NCBI GenBank assembly: GCA_002256385.1
Contig: NKJD01000035.1
Location: forward strand, 1 to 37,217
Reading direction: 5' to 3'
Length of the DNA stretch: 37,217 nucleotides
DNA from: Flavobacterium sp. BFFFF2
GTDB lineage: Bacteria; Bacteroidota; Bacteroidia; Flavobacteriales; Flavobacteriaceae
Shown: piece by piece, positions 1-6,484 of the stretch
Layout of the letters: the number at the start of each line of letters is the position of its first letter
Numbering within the stretch: position 1 is the stretch's first letter
Notes under the pieces: model-generated
Databases searched by the model: none
The model's input: the letters and a program-made list of their open reading frames with translations, nothing else
What the model was told of the DNA's origin: nothing
Position numbers and translations under genes: made by a program

Positions 1-317
1 GGGATAAAGGTTATCTGTCTTCCACTCAACAAATAGATTTATTTCAATCGGCAAATATCATTTTGGAGACACCAATGAGAATGAATCAAAAAGGGTATGT
101 AAAACAGCCATATATCTTTAGAAAGGCGAGAAAAAGAATTGAAACACTGTTCTCACAATTATGTGATCAATTCAAAATAAGAAACAATTATGCAAAATCT
201 TTCGAGGGCTTTAAAACCAGAATATTGGCAAAAATTACAGCACTAACATTGGTTCAATATATCAACAAATTCATATTTGACAGACCAATTAATAATATCA
301 AAATTCAAATCAATTAA
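1..317 (+). CDS. IS982-family transposase, C-terminal part (5' end outside window)
   Basis: This is the C-terminal end of a DDE transposase, the enzyme that moves its own insertion sequence by cut-and-paste DNA strand transfer. The frame is open from the window edge, reading D-K-G-Y-L-S-S-T-Q-Q from base 3, so the TTG at 63 is internal and not a start. Visible family features are the GDKGYLS-like block, the L-E-T-P-x-R-x-N segment, and the block around R-I-E-T-L-F-S-Q-L, whose glutamate is the expected last catalytic acid of IS982-type transposases. The C-terminus has the family-typical run A-K-I-T-A-L-T-L-V-Q-Y-I-N-K-F. The stop codon lies 15 bases inside the terminal inverted repeat. What is visible looks intact; the missing upstream part cannot be judged. 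Family assignment is from recognition of the motif pattern. Confidence 0.88.
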   Translation, partial: DKGYLSSTQQIDLFQSANIILETPMRMNQKGYVKQPYIFRKARKRIETLFSQLCDQFKIRNNYAKSFEGFKTRILAKITALTLVQYINKFIFDRPINNIKIQIN

Positions 318-332
318 TTTCACCCAACGGGT
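1..332 (+). mobile_element. Right end of an IS982-family insertion sequence
   Basis: The element consists of the transposase 3' part plus its right terminal inverted repeat at about 313-332. Read inward from the end, the repeat begins ACCCGTTGGGTGAAATTAAT, which fits IS982-type ends that start with ACCC. The outer boundary is put at 332/333 because the restriction-methyltransferase coding sequence is native up to base 333 and becomes IS sequence from 332 on. The left end and any target-site duplication lie outside the window. Confidence 0.8.
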
Positions 333-2807
333 TAATGGACATATAAATGCAGACCTTTTCATCGCAGAGAATGTACTTTGGTCAATAATTGTATTTGTAA
401 CAAAAACATCCGTATAAAAATCGGGTCCACCTTGTGCTGGTTTATTTATTACTACTGCAAGATTGTTATGGTTTAACATATGTTGCATTACTTTTTCACG
501 ACTTCTTTCAACAAGTTTGGTGTCATAGTAAACATATCGATTGTCAAATGGCCGATAAGTTACTTTTTGAATTTTTTGTGCGTCAACATTTATATTGTAA
601 TATCTTTCTACATTTCCAATTAAATTCTTATAATTTTCTTCAACTAAGATTGCATCTTTAGCAGTTACAACTCCAACAGAATTTGATAATAAAAACTCGT
701 TGACTTTAAAACCTTCATCATAAATTTCTTGAATATCAAAATCTTTGTTCACAAGAAAATAATTAGGTGCAACATTTGGCAATTTTTTATAGTCAATAGT
801 TTTGATTGAATTATTAGATAGAAAGTCATACTTCAATTCTCTTTTACCAAATAAATCATAATGAAAAACTTGTGCTAAATCATCTGTTTTTTTCTCTCCT
901 GTTTTTACAAATAAATTGATGGAAACCCCTTGCATAATATCAAACACATTTTGGTCAAGGGAGCCATCTGGAGCAGTTTCTTTTTTCTTGCTATTTCCAT
1001 GTAAATCTATTGTGTATATTTTATCATACGATTGTAATAAACTCCAACGCATTCCCCGAAAAGTTGGATTATCTAAAAACCCATGTGGGTTGATAAAAGC
1101 TAAAATTCCACTTCCGTTTTTATCAATAAAATGTTGACCGAAACGCATAAATTTTACATAATCATCATTTATCCATTTTGGGTTTCGCTCTTTTAATTTT
1201 TCTTTCCCTCCTGGTTCTTTTTTGTAATCTTCCATTAGGCTCATAATCCATTCGCCTTTATTGGCACTTTCACCACTATAAGGCGGATTTCCCATAACCA
1301 CCATTACAGGTGTATCGCGTTTTACTGCATTTGCTTGGTCAGCTTCATCAGAAAGCCATGAGCTAAATAGGGTTTGAGAATCGGGGTGTGCTTCTTCTAA
1401 ACTGTTTGTCAAAAATATTTTAAACCTTTGTTCATCAGTTGGCTTGTAACCTGTTTCAGTTAATAACATATCCATTTTGAGGTGAGCCATTGCGTAGGAA
1501 GCCATGAGCAGCTCAAAGCCGTTTAAACGAGGAATTAAATCATTATTTACATATTTGCTCCAAATGCCTTGCTGGCCTTCAAATTTTTTATAAATATGCT
1601 TCACCACTTCGGCCAAAAAAGTACCTGTTCCTGTTGCTGGATCCAAAATTTGAACCTTGTGTACTTCTATTTCGGTGTCTTGTTCTCCTGTAATTTTTGA
1701 TTTTGTTTTTGAACGTTCATCAAATTTTGGAATGGTTTTTTTAATCTTAATTTTGCTTGTATCTGCCAAACCTTGTGGCAGGTTAAATTCGGTTTTTAAG
1801 ATGTCATCAACGGCACGAACAATAAAATTAACAACTGGTTGCGGGGTGTACCAAACTCCACGAGCTTTTCGCAAAGCGGGGTTATATTCACCTAAGAAAG
1901 TTTCGTAAAAATGCACAACTGGGTCTTCTTGTTTTGTGCTTTTTCCAAAGTTTTTCATTATTTGAGCCACGTCCGAAGCCAAAAAAATGTTCACTAATTC
2001 GTCTACAATCCAAACAATTCGGTAATCCAAATCAAAACCTGCAATATCTTGAAATAACTTTCGTAAAAATGGGTTTGATTTGGGGATCAGTTCAGCCGCT
2101 TCGAGTCTTGAAAAAGTGGGTAGAGTAGGGTCATGGTAACGAGCTGCAAACATACCGTAGGCAATCGTTTGGGCGTATATGTCAGAAAATGATTTGTTGT
2201 CAATGTCGTGAATCAACATTTGTTGAAAGGAAAGCATTTGGTTTTTGAGCGGTGTTCGGCTTTCATTTTGGTCGTCAATATTCAAAGATTTTTCAATAAC
2301 ATCAGCCATTAATTTTGCCTTACCCGCCATCATTTCAGCTAACTTGGTCGGTGATTTAATGGTTTGTGTAACGGTTAATGAAAAGTTCTTAATTAGTTGG
2401 GTGAATTGCTCAAAGTTTTCGGTGATGGGAATTATAGCACCATTAATAATTTTGGCAATTTCTATTTTGGTAGTAAATACGCCTTCTTTATAAAAGTGAA
2501 ATTCAAGGTAGTCAGTAAAAACTAAGTTTGTTAAGCCTGATTTATACCGATCAAATTGCTCTTTTAATGTTTTACTTGCAAGGTCAACACCAATGTCTTT
2601 AGCCTCAATGTATCCAATGGGAACATCCTTGCGGGTAAGTACGTAGTCGGGTGCGCCACAATCAACTCTTGCGGGTTCATTTGTTACCAAAACATCTGGC
2701 AAAATGGCCATGATTAAATTTTGTAAATCACCTCTATACGAATGTTCCCGTGCGTTTCCAGTTTGGTAGAGCCTGTCTATTTTGGTAATATATTGATGTA
2801 ATGTCAT
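243..2807 (-). CDS. Type ISP-like restriction enzyme/N6-adenine methyltransferase, 3' end cut off by IS982
   Basis: This is a single-chain restriction-modification protein that should cleave unmodified DNA and methylate adenine in its target. The N-terminal nuclease is a PD-(D/E)xK type, with D54 (G-A-P-D) and E68-A-K70. A helical linker follows. The gamma-class N6-adenine methylase has SAM motif I, L-D-P-A-T-G-T-G-T-F, near residue 386 and the catalytic N-P-P-Y near 505. The first 825 residues (2807 to 333) are native. The last 29 residues, starting T-R-W-V-K-L-I, are antisense translation of the IS982 inverted repeat and transposase gene. The junction falls exactly between codons. Relatives of this layout usually run about 200 residues or more further into the target-recognition domain, so specificity and probably activity are lost. 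No helicase domain is visible, unlike the long LlaGI/LlaBIII proteins. The family call is firm; the exact subtype is less sure. Confidence 0.85.
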   Translation of the reverse strand: MTLHQYITKIDRLYQTGNAREHSYRGDLQNLIMAILPDVLVTNEPARVDCGAPDYVLTRKDVPIGYIEAKDIGVDLASKTLKEQFDRYKSGLTNLVFTDYLEFHFYKEGVFTTKIEIAKIINGAIIPITENFEQFTQLIKNFSLTVTQTIKSPTKLAEMMAGKAKLMADVIEKSLNIDDQNESRTPLKNQMLSFQQMLIHDIDNKSFSDIYAQTIAYGMFAARYHDPTLPTFSRLEAAELIPKSNPFLRKLFQDIAGFDLDYRIVWIVDELVNIFLASDVAQIMKNFGKSTKQEDPVVHFYETFLGEYNPALRKARGVWYTPQPVVNFIVRAVDDILKTEFNLPQGLADTSKIKIKKTIPKFDERSKTKSKITGEQDTEIEVHKVQILDPATGTGTFLAEVVKHIYKKFEGQQGIWSKYVNNDLIPRLNGFELLMASYAMAHLKMDMLLTETGYKPTDEQRFKIFLTNSLEEAHPDSQTLFSSWLSDEADQANAVKRDTPVMVVMGNPPYSGESANKGEWIMSLMEDYKKEPGGKEKLKERNPKWINDDYVKFMRFGQHFIDKNGSGILAFINPHGFLDNPTFRGMRWSLLQSYDKIYTIDLHGNSKKKETAPDGSLDQNVFDIMQGVSINLFVKTGEKKTDDLAQVFHYDLFGKRELKYDFLSNNSIKTIDYKKLPNVAPNYFLVNKDFDIQEIYDEGFKVNEFLLSNSVGVVTAKDAILVEENYKNLIGNVERYYNINVDAQKIQKVTYRPFDNRYVYYDTKLVERSREKVMQHMLNHNNLAVVINKPAQGGPDFYTDVFVTNTIIDQSTFSAMKRSAFICPLTRWVKLIDLNFDIINWSVKYEFVDILNQC

Positions 2808-3115
2808 TGCTTATGTTTACTGTCCGTAAATATAAAAATTCAATGATAACGCTATACCTTTTAAGTATATCAATTTCGCACAAAAAATAAAATCTGCGTA
2901 CATTAACACCTTGCTTTTTAATTGTCGCACCAAAAAAACAAATTTTTGTTGTTGAAATGTTGACAATATGCGCAAAAGCAGCGTGAATAAAGGGTTTTTG
3001 CCATCAACAAACAATCAACAAACAATCAACAAACAATCAACATTATTTTTTTACTTCCTTTTTTCTATTGGAAATATTTTTTTGTTGACATTCTGTTGAA
3101 AGTTTGTTGAACTGC
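2808..3115. other. Gap between SF3 helicase and restriction gene
   Basis: These 308 AT-rich bases lack a convincing gene. They contain the 11-bp direct repeat array at 3003-3042 and a further cluster of TTGTTGA-like words at 3080-3112. A 65-codon open frame on the minus strand (2817-3014) has no recognisable feature and was not called. The stretch must carry the promoter of the restriction gene unless that gene is read through from the helicase. Confidence 0.5.
3003..3042. repeat. 11-bp direct repeat array, about 3.5 units (iteron-like)
   Basis: The unit AATCAACAAAC occurs in full at 3013-3023 and 3024-3034. It is preceded by a copy lacking its first base (3003-3012) and followed by a partial copy at 3035-3042. 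The spacing of 11 bp puts successive copies on roughly the same DNA face. It lies just downstream of the SF3-type helicase gene, where a replication origin of an excised element could sit. Polymerase slippage of an AT-rich word is the plain alternative. Confidence 0.6.
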
Positions 3116-4363
3116 TTACCCGCTGATTTTATTGGAAATTTCATCATTTGTCAACAAATCAACATTTTTTATGAAGTCAGCTCTTTTGAATGTATAAAAG
3201 CGGCCTATTCTACTTGTGAAATCTAATTTAGAGTTTACATATCCATTTCTTGACGATTCTAAACGGTACAAATTATAAGAGCTGTTTTTTTGTTCAAGTT
3301 TAAAGTGTTCTCTTAATATTTTTCCAACATAGTTTCTTGAAACTTTAATGTTCACCTTATTGAGTTCTTCAACTAGGTCGATCGGAGCAAAACATAGTTG
3401 GTCTACGTTAAATACTTCAAAAAGTTCAATTACAAGGTCTTCAATTTCTTTTTCAATAGTGGTTTGGTTTCCTTTTACTAACACGTCGAGTGCTTTTGTG
3501 TGAATTTGTTCTTTGGTGAACCACATTCGGGTAGTGTGTTTGGTTGTGATCTCTCGATTTGTTAAGAACCCCGCAAATGATGGAATTTCATCTTTCATCT
3601 TGCCCAATAAATTCGGGTTTTCCGTTTCAAAAGGCAAAATTTTTCTAACCCAATACCTTATTTCTTTGTCGTCTGTCTTAATAAAATTTTCTTCGTTGTT
3701 TGAACATAAAATAAACTTTCCAAAGAACTCAATTTCTACTTTATCAACTCCTTTTCCTTCGCTTTTATAGTGGTTTGAAGTAGAAAGATTTTTAATGCGC
3801 TCACTATCTTCTTTGCGGTCAAGTAATACTTCATCAATGGCAATAATTATTTTGGATGCCCAGTCATTGTTAAAACGGCCTCTAAAATCTTCATTTTTGT
3901 TTATGGTCATATTGCCTTCAAATATTAATTTCAACAGATTCAGAAAAGTTGTTTTACCTGTGTTCCTTTCTGAACTCACAAGACATAAGATTGGCAAAAT
4001 TTGCGATGGTTTTTTCCAAAGAATCGTTAAATAGTCTAAACCGATTTCGTACTGTTCCCTAAAAATATGTTTTAGGAAAAATACAATAGTGTCGTAATTA
4101 CCATTAGTTTCTATTTTGTATGAGAGCTGTTCATAGCGGTTATAATAGTTGTTAATCTCCTTTTTGTAATCAATGTTAGAAGGCAGAATGCAAAATCCTT
4201 CATATTTTTTTATATCCTTTATTACCTCTTTGCCAAAATCGTCAATAATGGTTTGTTTGCTCCATTTAGCAGTAATGTTTATCGAATCTCCACTGCTTAA
4301 TGGTTGTTGTGAAAGCATAAAGTAATCAACGCCAACACGTATAAATTTTTTAATCTCTTTCAT
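3116..4363 (-). CDS. SF3-type helicase (DUF5906-like primase-helicase) of a mobile element
   Basis: This is a probable replicative helicase that unwinds the element's DNA after excision. It has Walker A S-E-R-N-T-G-K-T-T at 131-139, Walker B I-I-A-I-D-E with D177 and E178, and superfamily-3 motif C ending in C-S-N-N (220-223). The C-terminus from about 325 looks like a winged helix, with L-V-E-E-L-N followed by V-S-R-N-Y-V-G-K-I-L-R. At 415 residues it lacks the N-terminal archaeo-eukaryotic primase domain found in the longest relatives, so it is probably helicase only. The ATG overlaps the stop of the preceding 108-aa gene in ATGA, which indicates translational coupling. Such helicases are typical of Bacteroidota integrative and mobilisable elements. 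Replication of the element is inferred, not shown. Confidence 0.82.
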   Translation of the reverse strand: MKEIKKFIRVGVDYFMLSQQPLSSGDSINITAKWSKQTIIDDFGKEVIKDIKKYEGFCILPSNIDYKKEINNYYNRYEQLSYKIETNGNYDTIVFFLKHIFREQYEIGLDYLTILWKKPSQILPILCLVSSERNTGKTTFLNLLKLIFEGNMTINKNEDFRGRFNNDWASKIIIAIDEVLLDRKEDSERIKNLSTSNHYKSEGKGVDKVEIEFFGKFILCSNNEENFIKTDDKEIRYWVRKILPFETENPNLLGKMKDEIPSFAGFLTNREITTKHTTRMWFTKEQIHTKALDVLVKGNQTTIEKEIEDLVIELFEVFNVDQLCFAPIDLVEELNKVNIKVSRNYVGKILREHFKLEQKNSSYNLYRLESSRNGYVNSKLDFTSRIGRFYTFKRADFIKNVDLLTNDEISNKISG

Positions 4364-4686
4364 ATCAAATGAGTTATTAAAGCTGTTTTTGAAGCGTCAA
4401 AGCAATTTATATTATTGCTTTTCTTTATAATTACTTGCACTCCCTGCAATTCAGGGTCTTTCAGTAAAACTTCATTTATTTTGTTTGTCAATAATTTGAA
4501 GTTATGGTTGTCGTAGCTTTTTACAATTTGTTCAATCAAATGAATCTTTTGGGTAAAGTCAGTCATAGCATACACAATTAGCGGGTTTCTATTGTACTCA
4601 ATTTTTTGTTGAGCAAAATCACCTTTTAGTTTGTCAAGATGAAAGTAGACATCTTGCAAAATCATTTCGTTATAAGCACTCATCAT
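4360..4686 (-). CDS. Small protein coupled to the SF3 helicase, function unknown
   Basis: This 108-residue soluble, mostly helical protein is not recognised. There is no signal peptide, membrane segment or metal-binding cysteine cluster; the single cysteine lies near the C-terminus. It sits between the excisionase-like HTH gene (7 bases upstream) and the helicase, whose start codon overlaps its stop as ATGA. That arrangement suggests an accessory partner of the helicase. A second ATG directly follows the first, so the start could be one codon later. Confidence 0.65.
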   Translation of the reverse strand: MMSAYNEMILQDVYFHLDKLKGDFAQQKIEYNRNPLIVYAMTDFTQKIHLIEQIVKSYDNHNFKLLTNKINEVLLKDPELQGVQVIIKKSNNINCFDASKTALITHLI

Positions 4687-4693
4687 AAAACGG

Positions 4694-4987
4694 TTAATTT
4701 TTAAACCTGTTCATTTGCTGTAAAGCATTCAAAACCTCCGTTTTTTTGTAGCGCACTTTGTTTCCAATCCTATAAGCTGGAATAATGTCTTTGCGTGTCC
4801 ACTCCCAAAGGGTGACCAGGCTAATAGATAAAAGTTTGGCTGTTTCTTCTCTTGTTTGAAGAATGTCTTGCTCATTATTTTGCAAAGAATTTGCAAAACC
4901 TTTTAGCACATCACTTACACCTGTTAGAATCTCATTTTTGAAATCCTCGGTGTTGGTGTTTTCGATTTGAAGAATTTGTTTTGTCAT
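4694..4987 (-). CDS. Excisionase-like helix-turn-helix DNA-binding protein
   Basis: This 97-residue DNA-binding protein has a MerR/excisionase-type HTH (helix_turn_helix_17-like) at residues 44-92. It is recognisable from T-R-E-E-T-A-K-L-L-S-I-S followed by L-W-E-W-T-R-K-D, and the wing Y-R-I-G-N-K-V-R-Y-K-K-T-E. The N-terminal 40 residues are acidic and possibly oligomerising. In Bacteroidota integrated elements such proteins act as excisionases or regulators and are commonly placed before the replication genes, as here. The 5' region carries a TAnnTTTG box and a perfect 12-bp palindrome, which may be its own operator. Whether it excises or only regulates cannot be told from sequence. Confidence 0.8.
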   Translation of the reverse strand: MTKQILQIENTNTEDFKNEILTGVSDVLKGFANSLQNNEQDILQTREETAKLLSISLVTLWEWTRKDIIPAYRIGNKVRYKKTEVLNALQQMNRFKN

Positions 4988-5012
4988 GGTTCTATTATTT
5001 GTTTTAATAGGA

Positions 5013-5020
5013 CAAAACTA
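5013..5020 (-). promoter_or_regulatory. Candidate -7 box of the HTH-helicase operon
   Basis: Read on the minus strand, the bases are TAGTTTTG, matching the Bacteroidota -7 consensus TAnnTTTG, about 26 bases before the HTH gene start. No TTG is found at the right distance for a -33 element. The perfect palindrome lies at that place instead, so the promoter may be regulated by it. Confidence 0.4.
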
Positions 5021-5046
5021 ATTTGGCTTAATTGAAATTATTTAAT

Positions 5047-5058
5047 GGCGTATACGCC
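5047..5058. promoter_or_regulatory. Perfect 12-bp palindrome GGCGTATACGCC, candidate operator
   Basis: This fully self-complementary site stands out as GC-rich in an AT-rich stretch between the 271-aa gene and the HTH gene. It is 26 bases upstream of the candidate -7 box. A half-site TACGCC recurs at 5065-5070, and CCACT (5057-5061) and AGTGG (5071-5075) form a second inverted repeat around it. The position suits an operator for the HTH protein. A recombination site is an alternative. Confidence 0.45.
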
Positions 5059-5063
5059 ACTAC

Positions 5064-5879
5064 CTACGCCAGTGGATCAATTATCTTATTAGCGATTAAG
5101 TTATCTTTAATAAATTTCGCTGAATATTCAGAAGGTTTTTTATCAGACATAGAAAGTGTTTTTCTAATGTTTACTGCATTTCTTTCTATGATAAACGAGA
5201 TAATTTCCGCCTTTTTCCGCTCAGAAAATGTTTCCCATTGGTGTGCGTTCTTAATTAATTTTTCAATTAATAGTGTTTTTTGAACACTGTCTAATTTTGC
5301 ATTTAAAATAGCAGGAGTGTCATTTTCATCGTACTCATCAATCATTTGAGGTTGAGGGTGTCTTTTGTTGTACAATGACTTATAAGGTTCTGTGTTTTCT
5401 AAAGATGAATCGGCGTAATGCTTAATCTCAAATTGGTCAAACTCATTTAACTCGTAAAATAGTTCAAATAATTTATTGTTTACCGTTAATAATCTACATA
5501 TTTCATTGGTCGCATCTGTAAATGCAAATTCAAATATCAGTTTATCGAAATTATAGTTTTGAGGCAGTCTTTCTGCTTCTATTTTGCTAAAACCCCTTTC
5601 TATTTCGTTTTCAAGAATGTTTTTTAGTACTTCTTTTTTATAATACGAGTGTCTATTTACAAATAGATTATGTAACTCTTTGAGTTGGTTATTTGAATTA
5701 ATATTGATTCTGACAGGTATATTTTGAATTAGAAAGCTTAGAATTTCATTTAATGAAATGCCAAAGCTTCTGTTTTTTTCACATTGAATCAGTAGATATT
5801 TTTTTATTTCATTTTCAATTTTTGAATAAATCTTGGTGTAGTATATCGTGTAATTTTCTTTTGAATTCATGTTCTTCAT
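5064..5879 (-). CDS. Unrecognised 271-aa island protein
   Basis: Not recognised. It is a soluble protein, rich in lysine, glutamate, asparagine and isoleucine, mostly helical, with no signal peptide or membrane segment. An acidic stretch, D-E-Y-D-E-N-D, occurs near residue 185. After it comes a segment ending in W-E-T-F-S-E-R-K-K-A-E-I-I-S-F that looks like helical packing. It is the first gene inward from the tRNA-Gln boundary, where an integrase or a transfer regulator would often lie. The R-H-R-Y catalytic set of tyrosine integrases is not visible, so it is not called an integrase. A distant link to RteC-type regulators was considered but not supported. The start was chosen at the first ATG; a second ATG is three codons later. 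Confidence 0.6.
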   Translation of the reverse strand: MKNMNSKENYTIYYTKIYSKIENEIKKYLLIQCEKNRSFGISLNEILSFLIQNIPVRININSNNQLKELHNLFVNRHSYYKKEVLKNILENEIERGFSKIEAERLPQNYNFDKLIFEFAFTDATNEICRLLTVNNKLFELFYELNEFDQFEIKHYADSSLENTEPYKSLYNKRHPQPQMIDEYDENDTPAILNAKLDSVQKTLLIEKLIKNAHQWETFSERKKAEIISFIIERNAVNIRKTLSMSDKKPSEYSAKFIKDNLIANKIIDPLA

Positions 5880-5919
5880 CTTTTGTTTAATTCATAAATT
5901 GTTACTGTCTATAATTTCA

Positions 5920-5933
5920 ACTTGTATACAGGT
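5920..5933. promoter_or_regulatory. Imperfect palindrome ACTTGTATACAGGT upstream of the 271-aa gene
   Basis: Six of seven base pairs match across the centre. The GTATAC core is the same as in the palindrome at 5047-5058. It lies about 41 bases upstream of the 271-aa gene start. A shared regulator for both sites is possible, but six-base cores recur by chance in AT-rich DNA. Confidence 0.25.
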
Positions 5934-6085
5934 TAAATCGAAGTAATAATTGAATAAAATTAAACGATTCAGGTTAGTTAATCAAACTTAATTGAAATGA
6001 AAAGTGTTTTTTGGGGCTGAAAAAGTTGCTTTGCTACCAAAAAAAATAGTGGTGCAAAAAAATAATGATTCAGTTTTTTATTTTT

Positions 6086-6107
6086 TTAGGGGAATTTTAG
6101 GGGAATT
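6086..6107. repeat. Tandem 11-bp repeat TTAGGGGAATT next to tRNA-Gln
   Basis: Two perfect adjacent copies lie at 6086-6096 and 6097-6107, between the island genes and the tRNA terminator. Paired short direct repeats near an attachment site can be arm-type binding sites of a tyrosine integrase. That role is inferred from position only. Confidence 0.5.
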
Positions 6108-6110
6108 GCC

Positions 6111-6157
6111 AAAATAAAAAAGCTCCAAAATGTTGATTAACAACGTTTTAGAGCTTC
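6111..6157 (-). terminator. Rho-independent terminator of tRNA-Gln
   Basis: On the minus strand a 15-bp stem starting AGCTCTAAAACGTTG closes over the loop TTAAT, with one mismatch and one G-T wobble. The descending arm is followed directly by a run of T. It begins 10 bases after the mature tRNA 3' end and fits transcript release of the tRNA. Confidence 0.85.
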
Positions 6158-6164
6158 TAATAAG

Positions 6165-6235
6165 TTGGTCTACAAGGACTCGAACCTTGAACGACTGAAC
6201 CAAAATCAGTTGTGTTACCATTACACCATAGACCA
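6165..6235 (-). tRNA. tRNA-Gln(UUG)
   Basis: The minus strand folds into a full cloverleaf. The acceptor TGGTCTA pairs with TAGACCA, the D arm has GTG/CAC, and the anticodon stem ACTGA/TCAGT encloses the loop TTTTGGT with anticodon TTG. The T arm is CAAGG/CCTTG with TTCGAGT in the loop. The discriminator base is A at 6165 and the terminal CCA is not encoded. It reads CAA and probably CAG glutamine codons. Its 3' end faces the accessory island, as expected of an integration target, and the gene itself is intact. Confidence 0.95.
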
Positions 6236-6247
6236 GCTTTGCGGGTG

Positions 6248-6277
6248 CAAATGTACTTTAAAATCTGTTTTATGCAA
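6248..6277 (-). promoter_or_regulatory. tRNA-Gln promoter of Bacteroidota type
   Basis: On the minus strand TTG (6275-6277) and TACATTTG (6248-6255) are separated by exactly 19 bases, which is the consensus TTG-N19-TAnnTTTG of the Bacteroidota primary sigma factor. The -7 box ends 12 bases upstream of the mature tRNA 5' end. Confidence 0.8.
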
Positions 6278-6392
6278 ACAAAATAGATTAAAAAACGTTA
6301 TTTAAATTCATTTGATTGTTGGAATGCGAGGTTATGAAGACTCAACTTTTTTAAAAACAGCGGTTTAGGCAGTTTTGGAATCCTTTTACGAA

Positions 6393-6425
6393 GTTTGGTC
6401 TGCCCAAAAAAAAGTGTTTACTTTG
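6393..6425 (+). promoter_or_regulatory. Candidate promoter of the DUF2723 gene
   Basis: TTTG at 6393-6396 and TACTTTG at 6419-6425 resemble the -33 and -7 elements, but the -7 box is one base short of TAnnTTTG. If real, it places the transcript start downstream of the furthest possible ATG and supports translation from 6485. Confidence 0.35.
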
Positions 6426-6484
6426 TGCGTTGCACGACCAATCAAGTGCATATAGCGCGTCATCTGCCATCAAACACTTTACAA

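Larger units (their letters stand above)
1..6165. mobile_element. Accessory island adjoining tRNA-Gln (probable integrated element, left part not in window)
   Basis: An AT-rich block of co-directional minus-strand accessory genes runs up to the 3' end of a tRNA-Gln gene, which is the usual target for tyrosine-integrase elements. The genes fit this reading: an excisionase-like HTH protein, a coupled small protein and SF3-type helicase, and a restriction-methyltransferase as cargo. Everything on the other side of the tRNA is ordinary core sequence. No integrase, relaxase or structural phage gene is visible, so the element is either incomplete or continues beyond the left edge. The boundary at the tRNA is an inference from context; no second att copy can be seen. 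Confidence 0.5.

Noticed and set aside
2817..3014. 65-codon minus-strand open frame upstream of the restriction gene
   Set aside because: No recognisable motif and composition of AT-rich non-coding DNA; it overlaps the probable promoter region.
3003..3042. Possible CRISPR array
   Set aside because: The units are 11 bp and directly adjacent without spacers, and no cas gene is present.
5064..5879. 271-aa protein as tyrosine integrase or RteC regulator
   Set aside because: The integrase R-H-R-Y set and the RteC C-terminal pattern are not visible.
6395..6484. Upstream ATG extending the DUF2723 protein by 30 residues
   Set aside because: The added residues do not fit the family and the likely promoter lies within this stretch.
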